Shown here: positions 1 to 11,546 of the stretch, piece by piece
Layout: every line of letters begins with the position of its first letter
Numbering within the stretch: position 1 is the stretch's first letter
NCBI RefSeq assembly: GCF_904849725.1
Contig: NC_058518.1
Coordinates: 415,593,081-415,657,080, forward strand
DNA length: 64,000 nt
Direction of reading: 5' to 3'
From: Hordeum vulgare subsp. vulgare
Lineage: Eukaryota; Streptophyta; Magnoliopsida; Poales; Poaceae
Made by a program: the position numbers and the translations under genes
Notes under the pieces: generated by a model
Seen by the model: the letters and a program-made list of their open reading frames with translations, nothing else
Told to the model about the DNA's origin: nothing
The model's database searches: none

Positions 1-920
1 GCAACAGAACCGGTATCGAATACCGAGGCACTACTACGAGAGCCGGTTAAGTACGCGTCAATAACATGTATATCAAATATACCTGATTTTTCTTTGCCCG
101 CCTTCTTATCTGCCAGATACTTGGGGCAATTGCGCTTCCAGTGACCCATACCCTTGCAATAGTAACACTCCGTTTCCGGCTTAGGTCCAGCTTTGGGTTT
201 CTTCGTCGGATTGGCAACATGCTTGCTGCTCTTCTTCGAATTGCCCTTCTTGCCTTTGCCGTTTCTCTTGAAACTAGTGGTCTTATTCACCATCAACACT
301 TGATGCTCTTTACGGAGTTCAGACTCTGCGACTTTCAACATCGCAAACAACTCGCCGGGAGACTTGTTCATCCCTTGCATGTTGTAGTTCAACACAAAGC
401 CTTTATAGCTTGGCGGCAGTGATTGAAGGATTCTGTCAGTGATAGCTTCTTGCGGGAGTTCAATCCCCAGCTCAGCTAGACGGTTTGAGTACCCAGACAT
501 TTTGAGCACATGTTCATTCACAGACGAGTTTTCCTCCATCTTGCAAGCATAGAATTTATCGGAGGTCTCATATCTCTCGATCCGGGCGTTCTTCTGAAAG
601 ATAAACTCCAACTCCTGGAACATCTCAAATGCTCCATGACGCTCAAAGCGACGTTGAAGTCCCGGTTCTAAGCCATACAAGACTGCACATTGAACTATTG
701 AGTAGTCCTCCTTACGTGCTAACCAAGCGTTCTTAACATCCTGATCAGCCGTAGCGGGTGGTTCATCTCCTAGCGCAGCATTAAGGACATAATCCTTCTT
801 CCCAGCTTGTAAGATTAGCTTAAGATTACGAGCCCAGTCTACAAAGTTACTTCCATCATCTTTCAACTTAGCTTTCTCTAGGAACGTATTAAAATTCAGG
901 ATGACTGTCGCGTGAGCCAT
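1..920 (-). CDS. gag: gag (capsid, nucleocapsid, start of protease), partial, element A
   Basis: Open from an ATG at 918-920 to the window edge, about 306 codons with no stop. It encodes the structural Gag protein that packages element RNA into virus-like particles in the cytoplasm. The N-terminal part has the copia Gag pattern (W-A-R-N-L-K-L-I, then RILQSLPPSYKGF). A basic linker rich in K, G and N precedes a CCHC zinc knuckle, C-x2-C-x4-H-x4-C, near codons 252-265. The aspartic-protease motif DTGS follows near codons 302-305. Unlike element B, A keeps a CAG codon at position 102 where B has TAG, so this part of A is still open. The codon before the protease Val-Phe is Ser where B has Trp. 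In this family gag and pol share one frame, so the product would continue into pol outside the window. Confidence 0.9.
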   Translation of the reverse strand, partial: MAHATVILNFNTFLEKAKLKDDGSNFVDWARNLKLILQAGKKDYVLNAALGDEPPATADQDVKNAWLARKEDYSIVQCAVLYGLEPGLQRRFERHGAFEMFQELEFIFQKNARIERYETSDKFYACKMEENSSVNEHVLKMSGYSNRLAELGIELPQEAITDRILQSLPPSYKGFVLNYNMQGMNKSPGELFAMLKVAESELRKEHQVLMVNKTTSFKRNGKGKKGNSKKSSKHVANPTKKPKAGPKPETECYYCKGMGHWKRNCPKYLADKKAGKEKSGIFDIHVIDAYLTGSRSSASVFDTGSV

Positions 921-2160
921 GATCTACAACACAAATATATTCAAAGTGGACTTAGACTATGTTCAAGATAATTAGAGTTTAACTTAATCAAATTATTCGC
1001 TAAACTCCCACTCAAAAAGTACATCTCTCTAGTCATTTGAGTGGTTCATGATCCACTTGCACTAGCTCAAGTCCGATCATCACGTGAGTTGAGTATAGTT
1101 TCAGTGGTAAGCATCCCTATGCTAATCATATCATCTATATGATTCATGATCGACCTTTCGGTCTCATGTGTTCCGAGGCCATGTCTGCACATGCTAGGCT
1201 CGTCAAGCTTAACCCGAGTGTTCCGCGTGCGCAACTGTTTTGCACCCGTTGTATGTGAACGTTGAGTCTATCACACCCGATCATCACGTGGTGTCTCGAA
1301 ACGACGAACTGTAGCAACGGTGCACAGTCGGGGAGAACACAATTTCGTCTTGAAATTTTAGTGAGAGATCACCTCATAATGCTACCGCCGTTCTAAGCAA
1401 AATAAGGTGCATAAAAGGATTAACATCACATGCAATTCATAAGTGACATGATATGGCCATCATCACGTGCTTCTTGATCTCCATCACCAAAGCACCGGCA
1501 CGATCTTCTTGTCACCGGCGCCACACCATGATCTCCATCAACGTGTTGCCATCGGGGTTGTCGTGCTACTCATGCTATTACTACTAAAGCTACATCCTAG
1601 CAAAATAGTAAACGCATCTGCAAGCACACACGTTAGTATAAAGACAACCCTATGGCTCCTGCCGGTTGCCGTACGATCGACGTGCAAGTCGATATTTCTA
1701 TTACAACATGATCATCTCATACATCCAATATATCACATCACATCATTGGCCATATCACATCACAAGAATACCCTGCAAAAACAAGTTAGACGTCCTCTAA
1801 TTTTGTTGTTGCATGTTTTACGTGGTGACCATGGGTATCTAGTAGGATCGCATCTTACTTACGCAAACACCACAACGGAGATATATGAGTTGCTATTTAA
1901 CCTCATCCAAGGACCTCCTCGGTCAAATCCGATTCAACTAAAGTTGGAGAAACCGACACTTGCCAGTCATCTTTGAGCAACGGAGTTACTCGTAACGATG
2001 AAACCAGTCTCTCGTAAGCGTACGAGTAATGTCGGTCCAAGCCGCTTCAATCCAACAATACCGCGGAATCAAGAAAAGACTAAGGAGGGCAGCAAAACGC
2101 ACATCACCGCCCACAGAAACTTTTGTGTTCTACTCGCGAAGACATCTACGCATGAACCTA
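921..2160 (-). other. Untranslated leader of element A
   Basis: About 1.24 kb between the primer-binding site and the gag ATG. It holds no credible gene. It aligns with the leader of element B (21077-22318) almost base for base. Long leaders are normal for the BARE1 group and are thought to carry RNA packaging and dimerisation signals. Confidence 0.7.
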
Positions 2161-2174
2161 GCTCATGATGCCAC
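2161..2174 (-). other. Primer-binding site of element A
   Basis: Immediately inside the LTR, the minus strand reads gtggcatcatgagc. This resembles the initiator tRNA-Met primer site TGGTATCAGAGC with small changes, as expected for reverse-transcription priming in Ty1-copia elements. Confidence 0.65.
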
Positions 2175-4003
2175 TGTTGCGGAACGTCGCACGGGAAACA
2201 AAAATTTTCCTACGTGCACGAAGACCTATCATGGTGATGTCCATCTACGAGAGGGGATGAGTGATCTACATACCCTTTTAGACCGTACAGCAGAAGCGTT
2301 AGAGAACGCGGTTGATGTAGTGGAACGTCCTCACGTCCCTCGATCCGCCCCGCGAACAATCCCGCGATCAGTCCCACGATCTAGTACCGAACGGACGGCA
2401 CCTCCGCGTTCAGCACACGTACAGCTCGACGATGATCTCGGCCTTCTTGATCCAGCAAGAGAGACGGAGAGGTAGAAGAGTTCTCCGGCAGCGTGACGGC
2501 GCTCCGGAGGTTGCTGATGACCTTGTCTCAGCAGGGCTCCGCCCGAGCTCCGCAGAAACGCGATCTAGAGAAAAAACCGTGGAGGTATGTGGTCGGGCTG
2601 CCGTGGAAAAGTCGTCTCAAATCAGCCCTAAAACCTCCGTATATATAGGTGGGAGGGAGGGGACCTTGCCTTGGGGCTCAAGGAGCCCCAAGGGGGTCGG
2701 CCGAGTCCAAGGGGGGAGGACTCCCCCCCCCAAACCGAGTTGGACTTGGTTTGGTGGGAGGGAGTCCCCCTTCCTTCCCAGCTCCTCCTTTTTTTTCTTT
2801 CTCTTTGATTTTTATCTCTATGGCGCATAGGGCACCTGTGGGCTGTCCCACCAGCCCACTAAGGGCTGGTGTGCCTCCCTCAAGGCCTATGGGCTTCCCC
2901 GGGGTGGGTTGCCCCCCCCCCCCCCCCCCGTGAACTCCCGGAACCCATTCGTCATTCCCGGTACATTCCCGGTAACTCCGAAAACCGTCCGGTAATCAAA
3001 TGAGGTCATCCTATATATCAATCTTTGTTTCCGGACCATTCCGGAAACTCTCGTGACGTCCGTGATCTCATCCGGGACTCCGAACAACATTCGGTAACCA
3101 ACCATATAACTCAAATACGCATAAAACAACGTCGAACCTTAAGTGTGCAGACCCTGCGGGTTCGAGAACTATGTAGACATGACCCGAGAGACTTCTTGGT
3201 CAATATCCAATAGCGGGACCTGGATGCCCATATTGGATCCTACATATTCTACGAAGATCTTTTCGTTTGAACCTCAGTGCCAAGGATTCATATAATCCCG
3301 TATGTTATTCCCTTTGTCCTTCGGTATGTTACTTGCCCGAGATTTGATCGTGAGTATCTGCATACCTATTTCAATCTCGTTTACCGGCAAGTCTCTTTAC
3401 TCGTTTCGTAATACAAGATCCCGCAACTTACACTAAGTTACATTGCTTGCAAGGCTTGTGTGTGATGTTGTATTACCGAGTGGGCCCCGAGATACCTCTC
3501 CGTCACACGGAGTGACAAATCCCAGTCTTGATCCATACTAACTCAACTAACACCTTCGGAGATACCTGTAGAGCATCTTTATAGTCACCCAGTTACGTTG
3601 CAACGTTTGATACGCACAAAGCATTCCTCCGGTGTCAGTGAGTTATATGATCTCATGGTCATAGGAATAAATACTTGACACGCAGAAAACAGTAGCAACA
3701 AAATGACACGATCAACATGCTACGTCTATTAGTTTGGGTCTAGTCCATCACGTGATTCTCCTAATGACGTGATCCAGTTATCAAGCAACAACACCTTGTT
3801 CATAATCAGAAGACACTGACTATCTTTGATCAACTGGCTAGCCAACTAGAGGCATGCTAGGGACGGTGTTTTGTCTATGTGTCCACACATGTAAATGAGT
3901 CTTCATTCAATACAATTATAGCATGGATAATAAACGATTATCTTGATACAGGAATTATAATAATAACTATATTTATTATTGCCTCTAGGGCATAATTCCA
4001 ACA
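2175..4003 (-). repeat. 5' LTR of element A
   Basis: 1829 bp bounded by TGTTG...CAACA on the plus strand. It closely matches the two LTRs of element B (15221-17043 and 22333-24161). On the minus strand it holds a TATATATA promoter box, and a G-run seen as 18 C's on the plus strand at 2912-2929. Several open reading frames of 60-148 codons cross it, but they recur only because the LTR recurs and are not genes. Confidence 0.93.
2640..2647 (-). promoter_or_regulatory. TATA box in the LTR of element A
   Basis: TATATATA in the LTR on the transcribed (minus) strand. The same box lies at the equivalent position in every BARE1-like LTR here (15686-15693, 22798-22805, 10711-10718, 47917-47924, 55157-55164). 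It is the expected core promoter for the element's genomic RNA. Confidence 0.7.
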
Positions 4004-4004
4004 G

Positions 4005-4643
4005 AAGGGTCATGTCACGGCTTGCACTATCCTACTAGAGGTTGTGGCGTCTCAAGATCTCTGGATCTGGCACTCTTTCTTTGACATGGCCGAATCACAC
4101 AATGATATCAACGTGCTTCAGCGCTCGCCAGTGTTTGCTAGGCTTGCCGAAGGCAACAGCCCACCGGTGAACTTTACTATCAACGACCACAACTACGAAA
4201 AAGGATACTACCTGGGTGATGGTATCTATCCTCGGTGGACCACTATTGTCAAGACAATCCCCAACTCTGTCGGAGAGAAGACGAAAAGATTTTCCCAAGA
4301 GCAAGAGAGTGCTAGGAAGGATGTCGAGCGTGCCTTTGGTGTTTTGCAATCTCCACGGGCCATCATTCGGTATCCTGCTAATACCTGAAGCACGCAAAAA
4401 CTGTGGGAGGTGGTGACTGCTTGTGTGATCATGCATAATATGATCGTAGAAGATGAGCGTCCGGAACGTCTGTACGATCAAGTGTTTCAACTTCAGGGTG
4501 AGAATGTTGTGCGTGAGCATGAAGGAGCGGCAACGTTTGAACAATTCACCCAATTTCATCATGACATGCGTGATTGGGAAACTCATGTGGAACTATAAAA
4601 TAATTTGGTTGAGCATATTTGGACTCATGTTGGCAATCAATAG
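4005..4643 (+). pseudogene. PIF/Harbinger transposase, C-terminal part, decayed
   Basis: One frame from 4005 to a final TAG at 4641-4643. It carries plant Harbinger (DDE_Tnp_4) signatures: SQDLWIWHSFFDM, SHNDINVLQRSPVFARL, the second catalytic Asp in YYLGDGIYP, and the catalytic Glu in RKDVERAFGVLQ, followed by ACVIMHNMIVEDE. Two in-frame stops break it: TGA at 4386-4388, where relatives usually have Trp (TGG), and TAA at 4596-4598, where Gln (CAA) is expected. The N-terminal half, including the first catalytic Asp, is absent because element A inserted here. It may lie left of the window beyond A. The protein would have cut and pasted the Harbinger element, and this copy cannot do so. Confidence 0.88.
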
Positions 4644-4995
4644 ATGTATCTTATTTATTCGGCTTGCAAAACAATGCGAGACATTTTTACCTTTATTCGG
4701 TTTGTAAAACTATGCTATTTTATTCGGTTGAAACTATGTTATATGACTATATGTTTGAATGCAAAAGCAATGCAAAAATGAGCTATTTGTTAAAATAGTG
4801 CGGCAGTGTGTTGGGCGCAGTACCGACCCAAATCTAAAACAGGGCAAACGCCGGCGCGGGGTGCCGACCCAAACGGAGAAAAAACGAACAAAATCACCGT
4901 TCGTTTGAGTGGGCCCGTTGGAATTGCTCCAAGGCCCATGTGCGGGGGCTAAAGGGCCTAATCCTATTTGATGTCTTATGTGTCCGTTATAGATG
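4644..4995 (+). other. 3' non-coding end of the Harbinger element and flank
   Basis: No gene. From about 4800 the sequence is typical of a grass Harbinger end: repeated gaccca-type words, then gggcccgttggaattgctc at about 4912-4930, which looks like the terminal inverted repeat. The 5' partner is off the window, so the exact end and target duplication cannot be set. Confidence 0.45.
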
Positions 4996-5149
4996 AAAGC
5001 AATTAGTTAGAGAGCACTTTTTTTAAAGCCTTCCAATGATTGTTTTCACGCGTCATCATTTGACGTGCTCTCAGCAACCCTATGTATGGTGTTCTGAGTG
5101 TTCCTTTTGAAATTTATTTTATTATTATTATTTGTACGTATTTTTGGCA

Positions 5150-5960
5150 TTTTAGTTTGATTTTTTTTGGGTTTTTTGGTGTTTTGATTTTTCATCTATC
5201 TTTTTTAGCTTTTTGACGAAAAAATAAAAAAACATGTTTTTATTTTTTTTCTTGCAGAAGACATGATTTTGCTTCCGCGAAAGGCACAGTCTTGCTTTCC
5301 TGAGAGGCACGGTCTTGCTTCCTCTCGGAAACAAAAAAACACGTGTTTTCTGGGTTTCTTTCGCGAGAGGCATGGTTTTTTCTTCCGTGAGAAGCGTGAT
5401 TTTGTTTTCATGAGATGTCGTGTCTCTCGGAATGAAAAAAATGCATTTTCTATTTTTTCACGAGAGTCGTTTTGCTTCCGCGTGATGCATGGTTTTTGCT
5501 TTCACGGAAAGCATTATCGTGTCTTTCAGAAACGAAAAAAATGTTTTTTTTGTTTTTTTCGTGAAAGACACGATTTTGATTTCACAAGAGGTACAATTTT
5601 ACCTTCGCGGGAGGCATGATCGTGTGTGTCGAAAAAGAAAAAAAATGTGTTCTCTATTTTTTTGTGTATCGCGAGAGGCACAGTTTTTTCATCTGATTTT
5701 TTTTGCGAAAAAAAAGTTTATCAAAACTTATAGGATTTAGTTTTGAAGATCTCAACGCAATAAGCCCAACGGTGAAAACGATTTGAGATTTGGATGCACG
5801 AATTAAGAGATAAAGTATTTTAAAAATACGAATATACGAAAAAAGAAAAACTTTCAGATTACGACAAGTGACATACATACAATATGCAATTTGTCGTAAA
5901 CTAAGAAAATAGGAGTGATTTTTAAAATAAATACTCCTTAATTAATATTTTTGATTATAA
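5150..5960 (+). repeat. Left inverted arm with degenerate tandem subunits
   Basis: AT-rich DNA with repeated 'gagaggcac...ttttgctt' subunits at about 5280, 5360, 5460 and 5600. A conserved inner block follows (5745-5870) and is repeated in inverse at 7030-7115 and directly, more diverged, at about 9010-9080. Open frames of 60-118 codons here merely cross the subunits. Confidence 0.55.
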
Positions 5961-6701
5961 GTTATCTCGTATGAAAGCTCCTTTTCAGGGAGCTCCTATT
6001 CGATGCTGCAGGCCCTAGGGAAGCTCGTGGCACCCACGTGCCATCCCTGGTGGGCCGGCCCATTAGAGTCCCATTAGTTTCATTAGAAAAAAAGAACAAA
6101 ACAAATCATAGAAAAACATGAACTAAAAAATGGTTTATGGATTTTGTAAAAATTTACATGTTTTTAAAAAAATGTTTATAAATTTGAATAAGTTCACTTG
6201 ATTTGAAAATAGTTTACCGAAAATGCAGAAGTTCGTGGATTTTGAAAACAAGTTTCATTGAACTTCAAAAAAGTTCATCAAATATAAAGAAAGTTCATCA
6301 ATTCTCTAAAAAGGTGACTAAATTTGCAAAAAAATATCAGTTCTAACGAAAAGTTCACCTGATTTTTTTTTTGAAAAAATATCAAATTTGAAAAAACTTC
6401 ACCAATTTCGAACAAAGTTCACCGAATTTGAGAAACAATAATCATTCTTCGAAAATCAATTAATCTTAAAGAAGTTCATGATTTTTGAGAAAAAATCAGT
6501 GCATTTTAGAAAAAATGAAAAAGAAAGAAAAAAAAGGATCAAGAAAAAGAAAAAGAAAAGAAAAGACGAATAAGAACGTGCAAACTGGGAAACCATGGAA
6601 TGAATAAAGGTATAAAATAGTACTTCCTGTGTTCTCAAATATTTGTTTTTGAAAAGAACTATATTAGTTCTTACGACAAGTATTATGGTATGTAGTAAGT
6701 A

Positions 6702-6814
6702 CTTCCTCCGTCCAGAAATATTTGTCGAAGTAATGAAGGTATCTAGATTTATTTTAATTTTAAATACATTCATTTTAATTAATTTTTATGATAAATAATT
6801 CCGGACGGAGAAAG
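6702..6814. mobile_element. Stowaway (Tc1/mariner-type) MITE
   Basis: 113 bp with terminal inverted repeats cttcctccgtcc and its near-perfect complement ggacggagaaag. It is flanked by TA duplications at 6700-6701 and 6815-6816. The cctccgtcc terminus is the hallmark of grass Stowaway MITEs. A second, diverged left end (tacttcctgtgttc, near 6620) lies just upstream and may be a fragment of another copy. Non-coding. Confidence 0.85.
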
Positions 6815-6939
6815 TACACACGAAGCGGTTACTAAATTAGTGGCTACTCGTGTCCTCTTGAAACGCAGAGGTTTTGAGTTCTATTTCTATCATGCACAAA
6901 TTGTATAGTTTCTTTTAAACAGAACGAAAGAGAAGTATG

Positions 6940-7486
6940 TTGTACACTATTCAAAGATCACTCATAGACAAGTGACACACTTTATACATGCCATTTATAG
7001 CAACCTCGGAGTTCTTCATTTTTTTCATAGATTCGTATTTTTAAAATGTTTTATCTTCTAAACCATGCGTTCAAATCTCAAATCGTTTTCACTGTTGGGT
7101 CTCTCGCACCGAGATCTTTAAAACAAGATCCAATGTTGATAGGTTTTCATGAACTTTTTTCAGAAAAAACAGAATAAAAAACATGCCTCTCACAAAAGAA
7201 AAAAAAAGAAAAACACGTTTTTTTCTTCTCTTTTTCCCTTTTTAAGAGGCACGGCCGTGGCTCTCACGAAGGCAAAACCATGCCTATCGTGGAAGCAAAA
7301 CCGTGCCTCTCGCAGAAAAAAATTCATGTTTTTTTCCTTTCTAATAGGCCCCACGTGCCTCTCGCGAAGGCAAAATCGTGTCCCTCGCGAAAGCAAAACC
7401 GTGACGGCGGCTGAAAACGCGCCAAGTGGCAGCGTGCGGGAGCGATCGCTATAAGGCTCCTGAGGGAGCCCTCGCCAGCTAGTTGC
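6940..7486 (-). repeat. Right inverted arm of the MULE-like element
   Basis: The reverse complement aligns with 5150-5960, including the block around ctcaaatcgttttcac (7077-7092) and the 'gtgcctctcgcgaaagcaaaaccgtg'-type subunits between 7240 and 7410. It ends in a GC-richer terminus at about 7410-7486. Confidence 0.55.
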
Positions 7487-9830
7487 TCTTTGGAATTCTG
7501 TGCACAGACGCCTCTCTTCGCTTCATAATCTAAATGGGCCGGCACATCTTAACGCACCACAGGAATCTCCCAGACGAGAGTTTTCTGTTTGTTTTTTGAA
7601 CCTTTCGATTGGTTTTCCTTTTCCTAATATTTGGTTTCTAGATCAGTTCTCTTCTGTTTTTCCTGTTTTTTCTTTAAATATTTTCAATAGCAGCAGTTGT
7701 TTTCATCTTGAACTTTTTTTAAACCCTAAACCTTCTTACAAAAGTTATGTATTTTTTTTGAATATGCGTTTTTTTGAATTCATCATTTTTTCCAAATCCA
7801 GGAAGTATTTTTTACTTTTACAAAAAAAAATCCAAAATTGATGAACTTTGTTTGCCAAATGAACGTTTTTTAAAATCAATGATTTTTGTTGAAACTCAAT
7901 GGAACTATTTTAAAATTCCTGAATTTTTCTCAAGATTCATGAGCTTTAAAAAAACAATTATCCTTTTCTCAAATAAACTATGAACTTTTTTATTACTCAC
8001 ATAACTTCTCTATTGTAAATCTATGAACTTTTTCAAATCCAAGTTTTTTCCATTTTGTCAAATATTTCATATATAATTGTTTTGAAGTAAATAGTTGACT
8101 GGTCAACAGCTGACCGATCAACCATCGACCTGAGCAATCCAAGCAACGCGAGGGACCATCGGCCCTTGTTGGGCTAGGGCGAGGCAAGCAGCGCGTGAGT
8201 GTTAGGGAGGTTACTGACACTAAAGGCGTCGAAAAAGTTGTCCCAGACGAGAGCTCCTACTCTGTGTTGTAGGACGCTTGCAATAGGAATCCTATTCACA
8301 CGGAGCAACTCACTAGCTCGAGGGTGCCCCGTTGCGGGGACCTTCAACGGTTATTAGAGAACGCTTCCTGCATTGATATATGGTACGCCCATAACGCCTT
8401 GGACGCATGCGCGGGGACATGTTTTTCCTATTTATACGCGTGTTTTGAGATATATATTTTTTCTTTTGTTCTAGATTTTGGGATTTTGTTTGGTTCTTTC
8501 TAGGGTTTTTATTTTTTTCGTACATCACATGAAAAACACCGTTACGACCTTCCTAGGTTAAGTTACAAGTGGCACTCAACTGCTTAAACCAGTTGTGATT
8601 TACGGTGAAGCACAACATAGGAAATCAAGGTTGTGCTTTAGCATGAAACAGATACGTGCTCCCACAACAGTTCGTTCCGAAAACTAGAAAACACATAGTT
8701 GTGCTTCTATGGAAAACTCAGTTGTCCTTTTTGAAAAGTGAAAAGCATTGTGAAGCATAGTCGTGAAGCACACCTCAAAGTTAAACGCACAACTATGCGT
8801 CTCCAAAAGTGAAAAAGCATAGTTGTACTTTCGGTTTATCATTTTTTCACGTTTTTATCATTTCTGTTTTTAGTTATATCTCGGGTTTCTAACTTTTTTA
8901 AATTTTAATTTCTATTTTTTCGTTTTCTGGGGTCCTATTCCCGGTTTTCACGATTCTTTAGGGAAAAATAAAATCATCCCAACATGTTAACATGTGATCT
9001 ACTTTCAAAGATCTCAATGCGATAAATGCAGTGGTGAAAAGAATTCATGTTTTAAGCGCAAGGTTCAAGAGATAAATCATTAAAAAATGAAAGAACAAAA
9101 AAACATATAGATTTAAAGTTGCTGCAGGTATCACACATGAAGTCAGCCCACTTGTCACCAGAAGAATAAGTGGAACTGACCTTGCACCCTCTAACTACTC
9201 ATTTTGCTATTCATAGCACACAAGTTGAAGGTAAGTCGTTTTATCAGGGAGTTTTTTATTTTCCATTTTACTTTTATCTTTTATTTTTCTTCCTTCTCTC
9301 GTTTACATTTTCAAATTCATGAACATTTTCAGAATTTAAATATATTTTTAATTTAGTACATTTTCTAAAATACATTAAAAATAACTAAATTTAAGAACAT
9401 TTTTTAAATACGTGATTTGTTTTTAAACGTGAACTTTTTAAAAACATTGTGAATGGTTTCTCGTTTTAAGATCCATGAACCTTTTTAAGAATCCGCAAAC
9501 ATTTGTCATATTAGTGAATATTTTTCAAAATTCTTGAATCTTTTCCAAATTTGTGAACACTTTTTGAATTCAGGATATATTTTTTGAATTCATGAGTATT
9601 TTCTGAAATTTGGGAATATTTTTCAGAAATTATTTTGAAATTTTTAACCCTGCTTAATTTCACAACATAAATTCAAATTCTTGAACATTTTATGTAATCG
9701 ACCAAAAAAATAATCTATGATATTTTTTCAAACTTAGGTACTTTTTGGCAAAACCGTGATTTGTTTTTTTGAACTCAAGAATATTTTTGAAAATTAAGAA
9801 CATTCTCCTAATTTGTTTTTTAATCCGTTT
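7487..9830. other. AT-rich, MULE-like repetitive DNA, no gene
   Basis: About 2.3 kb without a credible gene. It contains runs of short 'ttgaacttttt/aaaaagttca' words (7740-8060, 9300-9800), which also occur inverted at 6110-6480. A separate cluster built on gaagcacaactatg-like words lies at 8590-8840. A block at 9010-9080 matches the inner arm block of the element at 4996-7486. These are the textures of terminal repeats of grass Mutator-like elements, probably several overlapping fragments. Confidence 0.45.
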
Positions 9831-10163
9831 TTTAGTCTCTCAAATTCTGACAGCGTCCACACCTACCTCATCGTCGGCTTGTGCTTCCCTGCCCCATCAC
9901 CATCTCCTCATGGCGCCCCTTCCACCCCATCTCCTCTCCGCACGACGAGCTAGTGGCGCACGGGAACCACTAGGAAACATGCGTTGGGGGAACAAGGCGA
10001 CAGCGGCCATCTCTATCCTGAAGCCCAAAAGGGACGCCCGAAGAGATGCAGCCATGAGCAAAGCATCGCCAGCCTCTTGAGTTGGCGGGGCATGCGGGAG
10101 CCCCATGCCCGGAAGCGACGAAAGTGTTTTTGGATCCTTGGCACCTCTCGGTCGGCCGGCAGG
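9831..10163. other. GC-rich segment of unknown origin
   Basis: Composition changes sharply from AT-rich to GC-rich at about 9850, and the segment stops where the truncated LTR of element C begins. A 103-codon open frame crosses it, but its start lies in AT-rich repeat DNA and I recognise no protein family. It may be a gene fragment or a piece of another transposon. Confidence 0.35.
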
Positions 10164-11205
10164 GTCCCTCGGGTCATGTCTACATAGTTCTCGAACCCGC
10201 AGGGTGTGCACACTTAAGGTTCGGCGTTGTTTTATGCGTATTTCAGTTATATGGTTGGTTACCGAATGTTGTTCGGAGTCCCGGATGAGATCACGGACGT
10301 CACGAGGGTTTCCGGAATGGTCCGGAGATGAAGATTGATATATAGGATGACCTCATTTGATTACCGGAAAGATTTCGGCATTACTAGGAATGTACCGGGA
10401 GTGACGAATGGGTTCCGGATGTTCATCGCGGGGGGGGGGGGGGGGTGGGGGGGTGGACAGCCCACCCCGGGGAAGCCCATAGGCCTTAGGGGTGTCGCAC
10501 CAGCCCTTAGTGGGCTGGTGGGCAAGCCCAAGAAGGCCCCTGCGCAGGAGAGAAAGAAAATCAAAGAGAAAAAAGGGGAAGTGGGAAAATAGAGAAGGAC
10601 TCCACCTTCCAATCCTAGTTGGACTAGGATTGGAGGAGGAATCCTCCTCCCCCCACTTCGGCCGACCCCTTGGGGCTCCTTGAGCCTCAAGGCAAGGCCC
10701 CCCTCTCTCCTATATATACTGAGGTATTAGGGATGATTTGAGACAACTTTGCCACGGCAGCCCGACCACATACCTCCACGGTTTTTCCTCTAGATCGCTT
10801 TTGTGCGGAGCTCGGGCGGAGCCTTGCTGAGATTAGATCACCACCAACCTCCGGAGTGCCGTCATGCTGCCAGAGAAATCATCTACCTCTTCGTCTCTCT
10901 TGCTGGATCAAGAAGGTCGAGATCATCGTCGAGCTGTACGTGTGCTGAACGCGGAGGTGCCGTCCCTTCGGCACTAGATCGGAGCTGATCGTGGGACGGA
11001 TCGCGGGACGGTTCATGAGACGGTTCGCGGGGCGGATCGAGGGATGTGATGAAGTTCCACTACATCAACCGCGTTTATTAACGCTTCTGCTGTGCGATCT
11101 ACAAGGATACGTAGATCGGAAATCCCCTCTCGTAGATGGGCATCACCATGATAGGTCTTCGTGCGCGTAGGAATTTTTTTGTTTCCCATACGACGTTCCC
11201 CAACA
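10164..11205 (+). repeat. 5' LTR remnant of element C
   Basis: Matches the 3' LTR of C from position 27369 onward but lacks about the first 800 bp. It ends ...CAACA at 11205 next to the primer site. It contains a TATATATA box at 10711-10718 and a G-run broken by one T (about 10430-10453). Confidence 0.85.
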
Positions 11206-11219
11206 GTGGCATCATGAGC
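11206..11219 (+). other. Primer-binding site of element C
   Basis: gtggcatcatgagc directly follows the LTR end. It is identical to the primer site of A and B and resembles the initiator tRNA-Met complement. Confidence 0.65.
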
Positions 11220-11546
11220 TAGGTTCATGCGTAGATGTTATCTCGAGTAGAACACAAAAGTTTTTGTGGGCGGTGATGTGTGATTTGCTGCCCTCCTTAG
11301 TCTTTTCTTGATTCCGCGGTATTGTTGGATCGAAGCGGCTCGGACCGACAATACTCGTATGCTTACGAGAGACTGGTTTCATCGCTACGAGCAACCCCAT
11401 TGCTCAAAGATGACTGGCGAGTGTCGGTTTCTCCAACTTTAGTTGAATCGGATTTGACCGAGGAGGTCCTTGGAGAGAGGTTAAATAGCAATTCATACAT
11501 CTCCGTTGTGGTGTTTGCGTAAGTAAGATGCGATCCTACTAGATAC

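Larger units (their letters stand above)
1..4003 (-). mobile_element. Element A: Ty1-copia retrotransposon, BARE1/WIS/Angela type, 5' part only
   Basis: Minus-strand LTR retrotransposon cut by the left edge of the window. Reading leftward from 4003 it has a complete 5' LTR, a primer-binding site, an untranslated leader of about 1.25 kb, and the gag reading frame running off at base 1. The whole segment is closely similar to 20155-24161 of element B, so the two belong to one family. The right flank is a PIF/Harbinger transposase reading frame that begins abruptly at the LTR edge, so A inserted into that older transposon. Its 3' half and second LTR lie outside the window. The family name rests on the recalled LTR start (tgttggaattatgccctag) and the 1.8 kb LTR length. 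Confidence 0.93.
4996..7486. mobile_element. MULE-like element with long inverted arms, no transposase
   Basis: The left arm (about 5150-5960) and right arm (about 6940-7486) are diverged inverted repeats. Words such as ctcaaatcgttttcac, gatctt, and runs of cgcgaggcac/gtgcctctcgcg occur in mirrored order. Both arms contain degenerate tandem units of about 60-90 bp built on 'gcgagaggcacggttttgcttc'. The outer ends are similar when inverted (agcaattagttagagag at 4999; reverse complement of ctcgccagctagttgct near 7470). No transposase frame is present, so it would be non-autonomous. Ends are approximate and no target duplication was found. Confidence 0.5.

Noticed and set aside
2432..2933. Open frames of 94-148 codons in the LTR of A, repeated at 15478-15988 and 22590-23106
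   Set aside because: They lie in LTR promoter/leader DNA, occur in every copy in several frames, and have no domain. They are shadows of GC-rich LTR sequence.
4095..4586. 163-codon minus-strand frame
   Set aside because: Antisense to the Harbinger transposase relic.
9769..10080. 103-codon frame at the AT-rich to GC-rich junction
   Set aside because: It straddles two unrelated repeat textures, so a real gene is unlikely.
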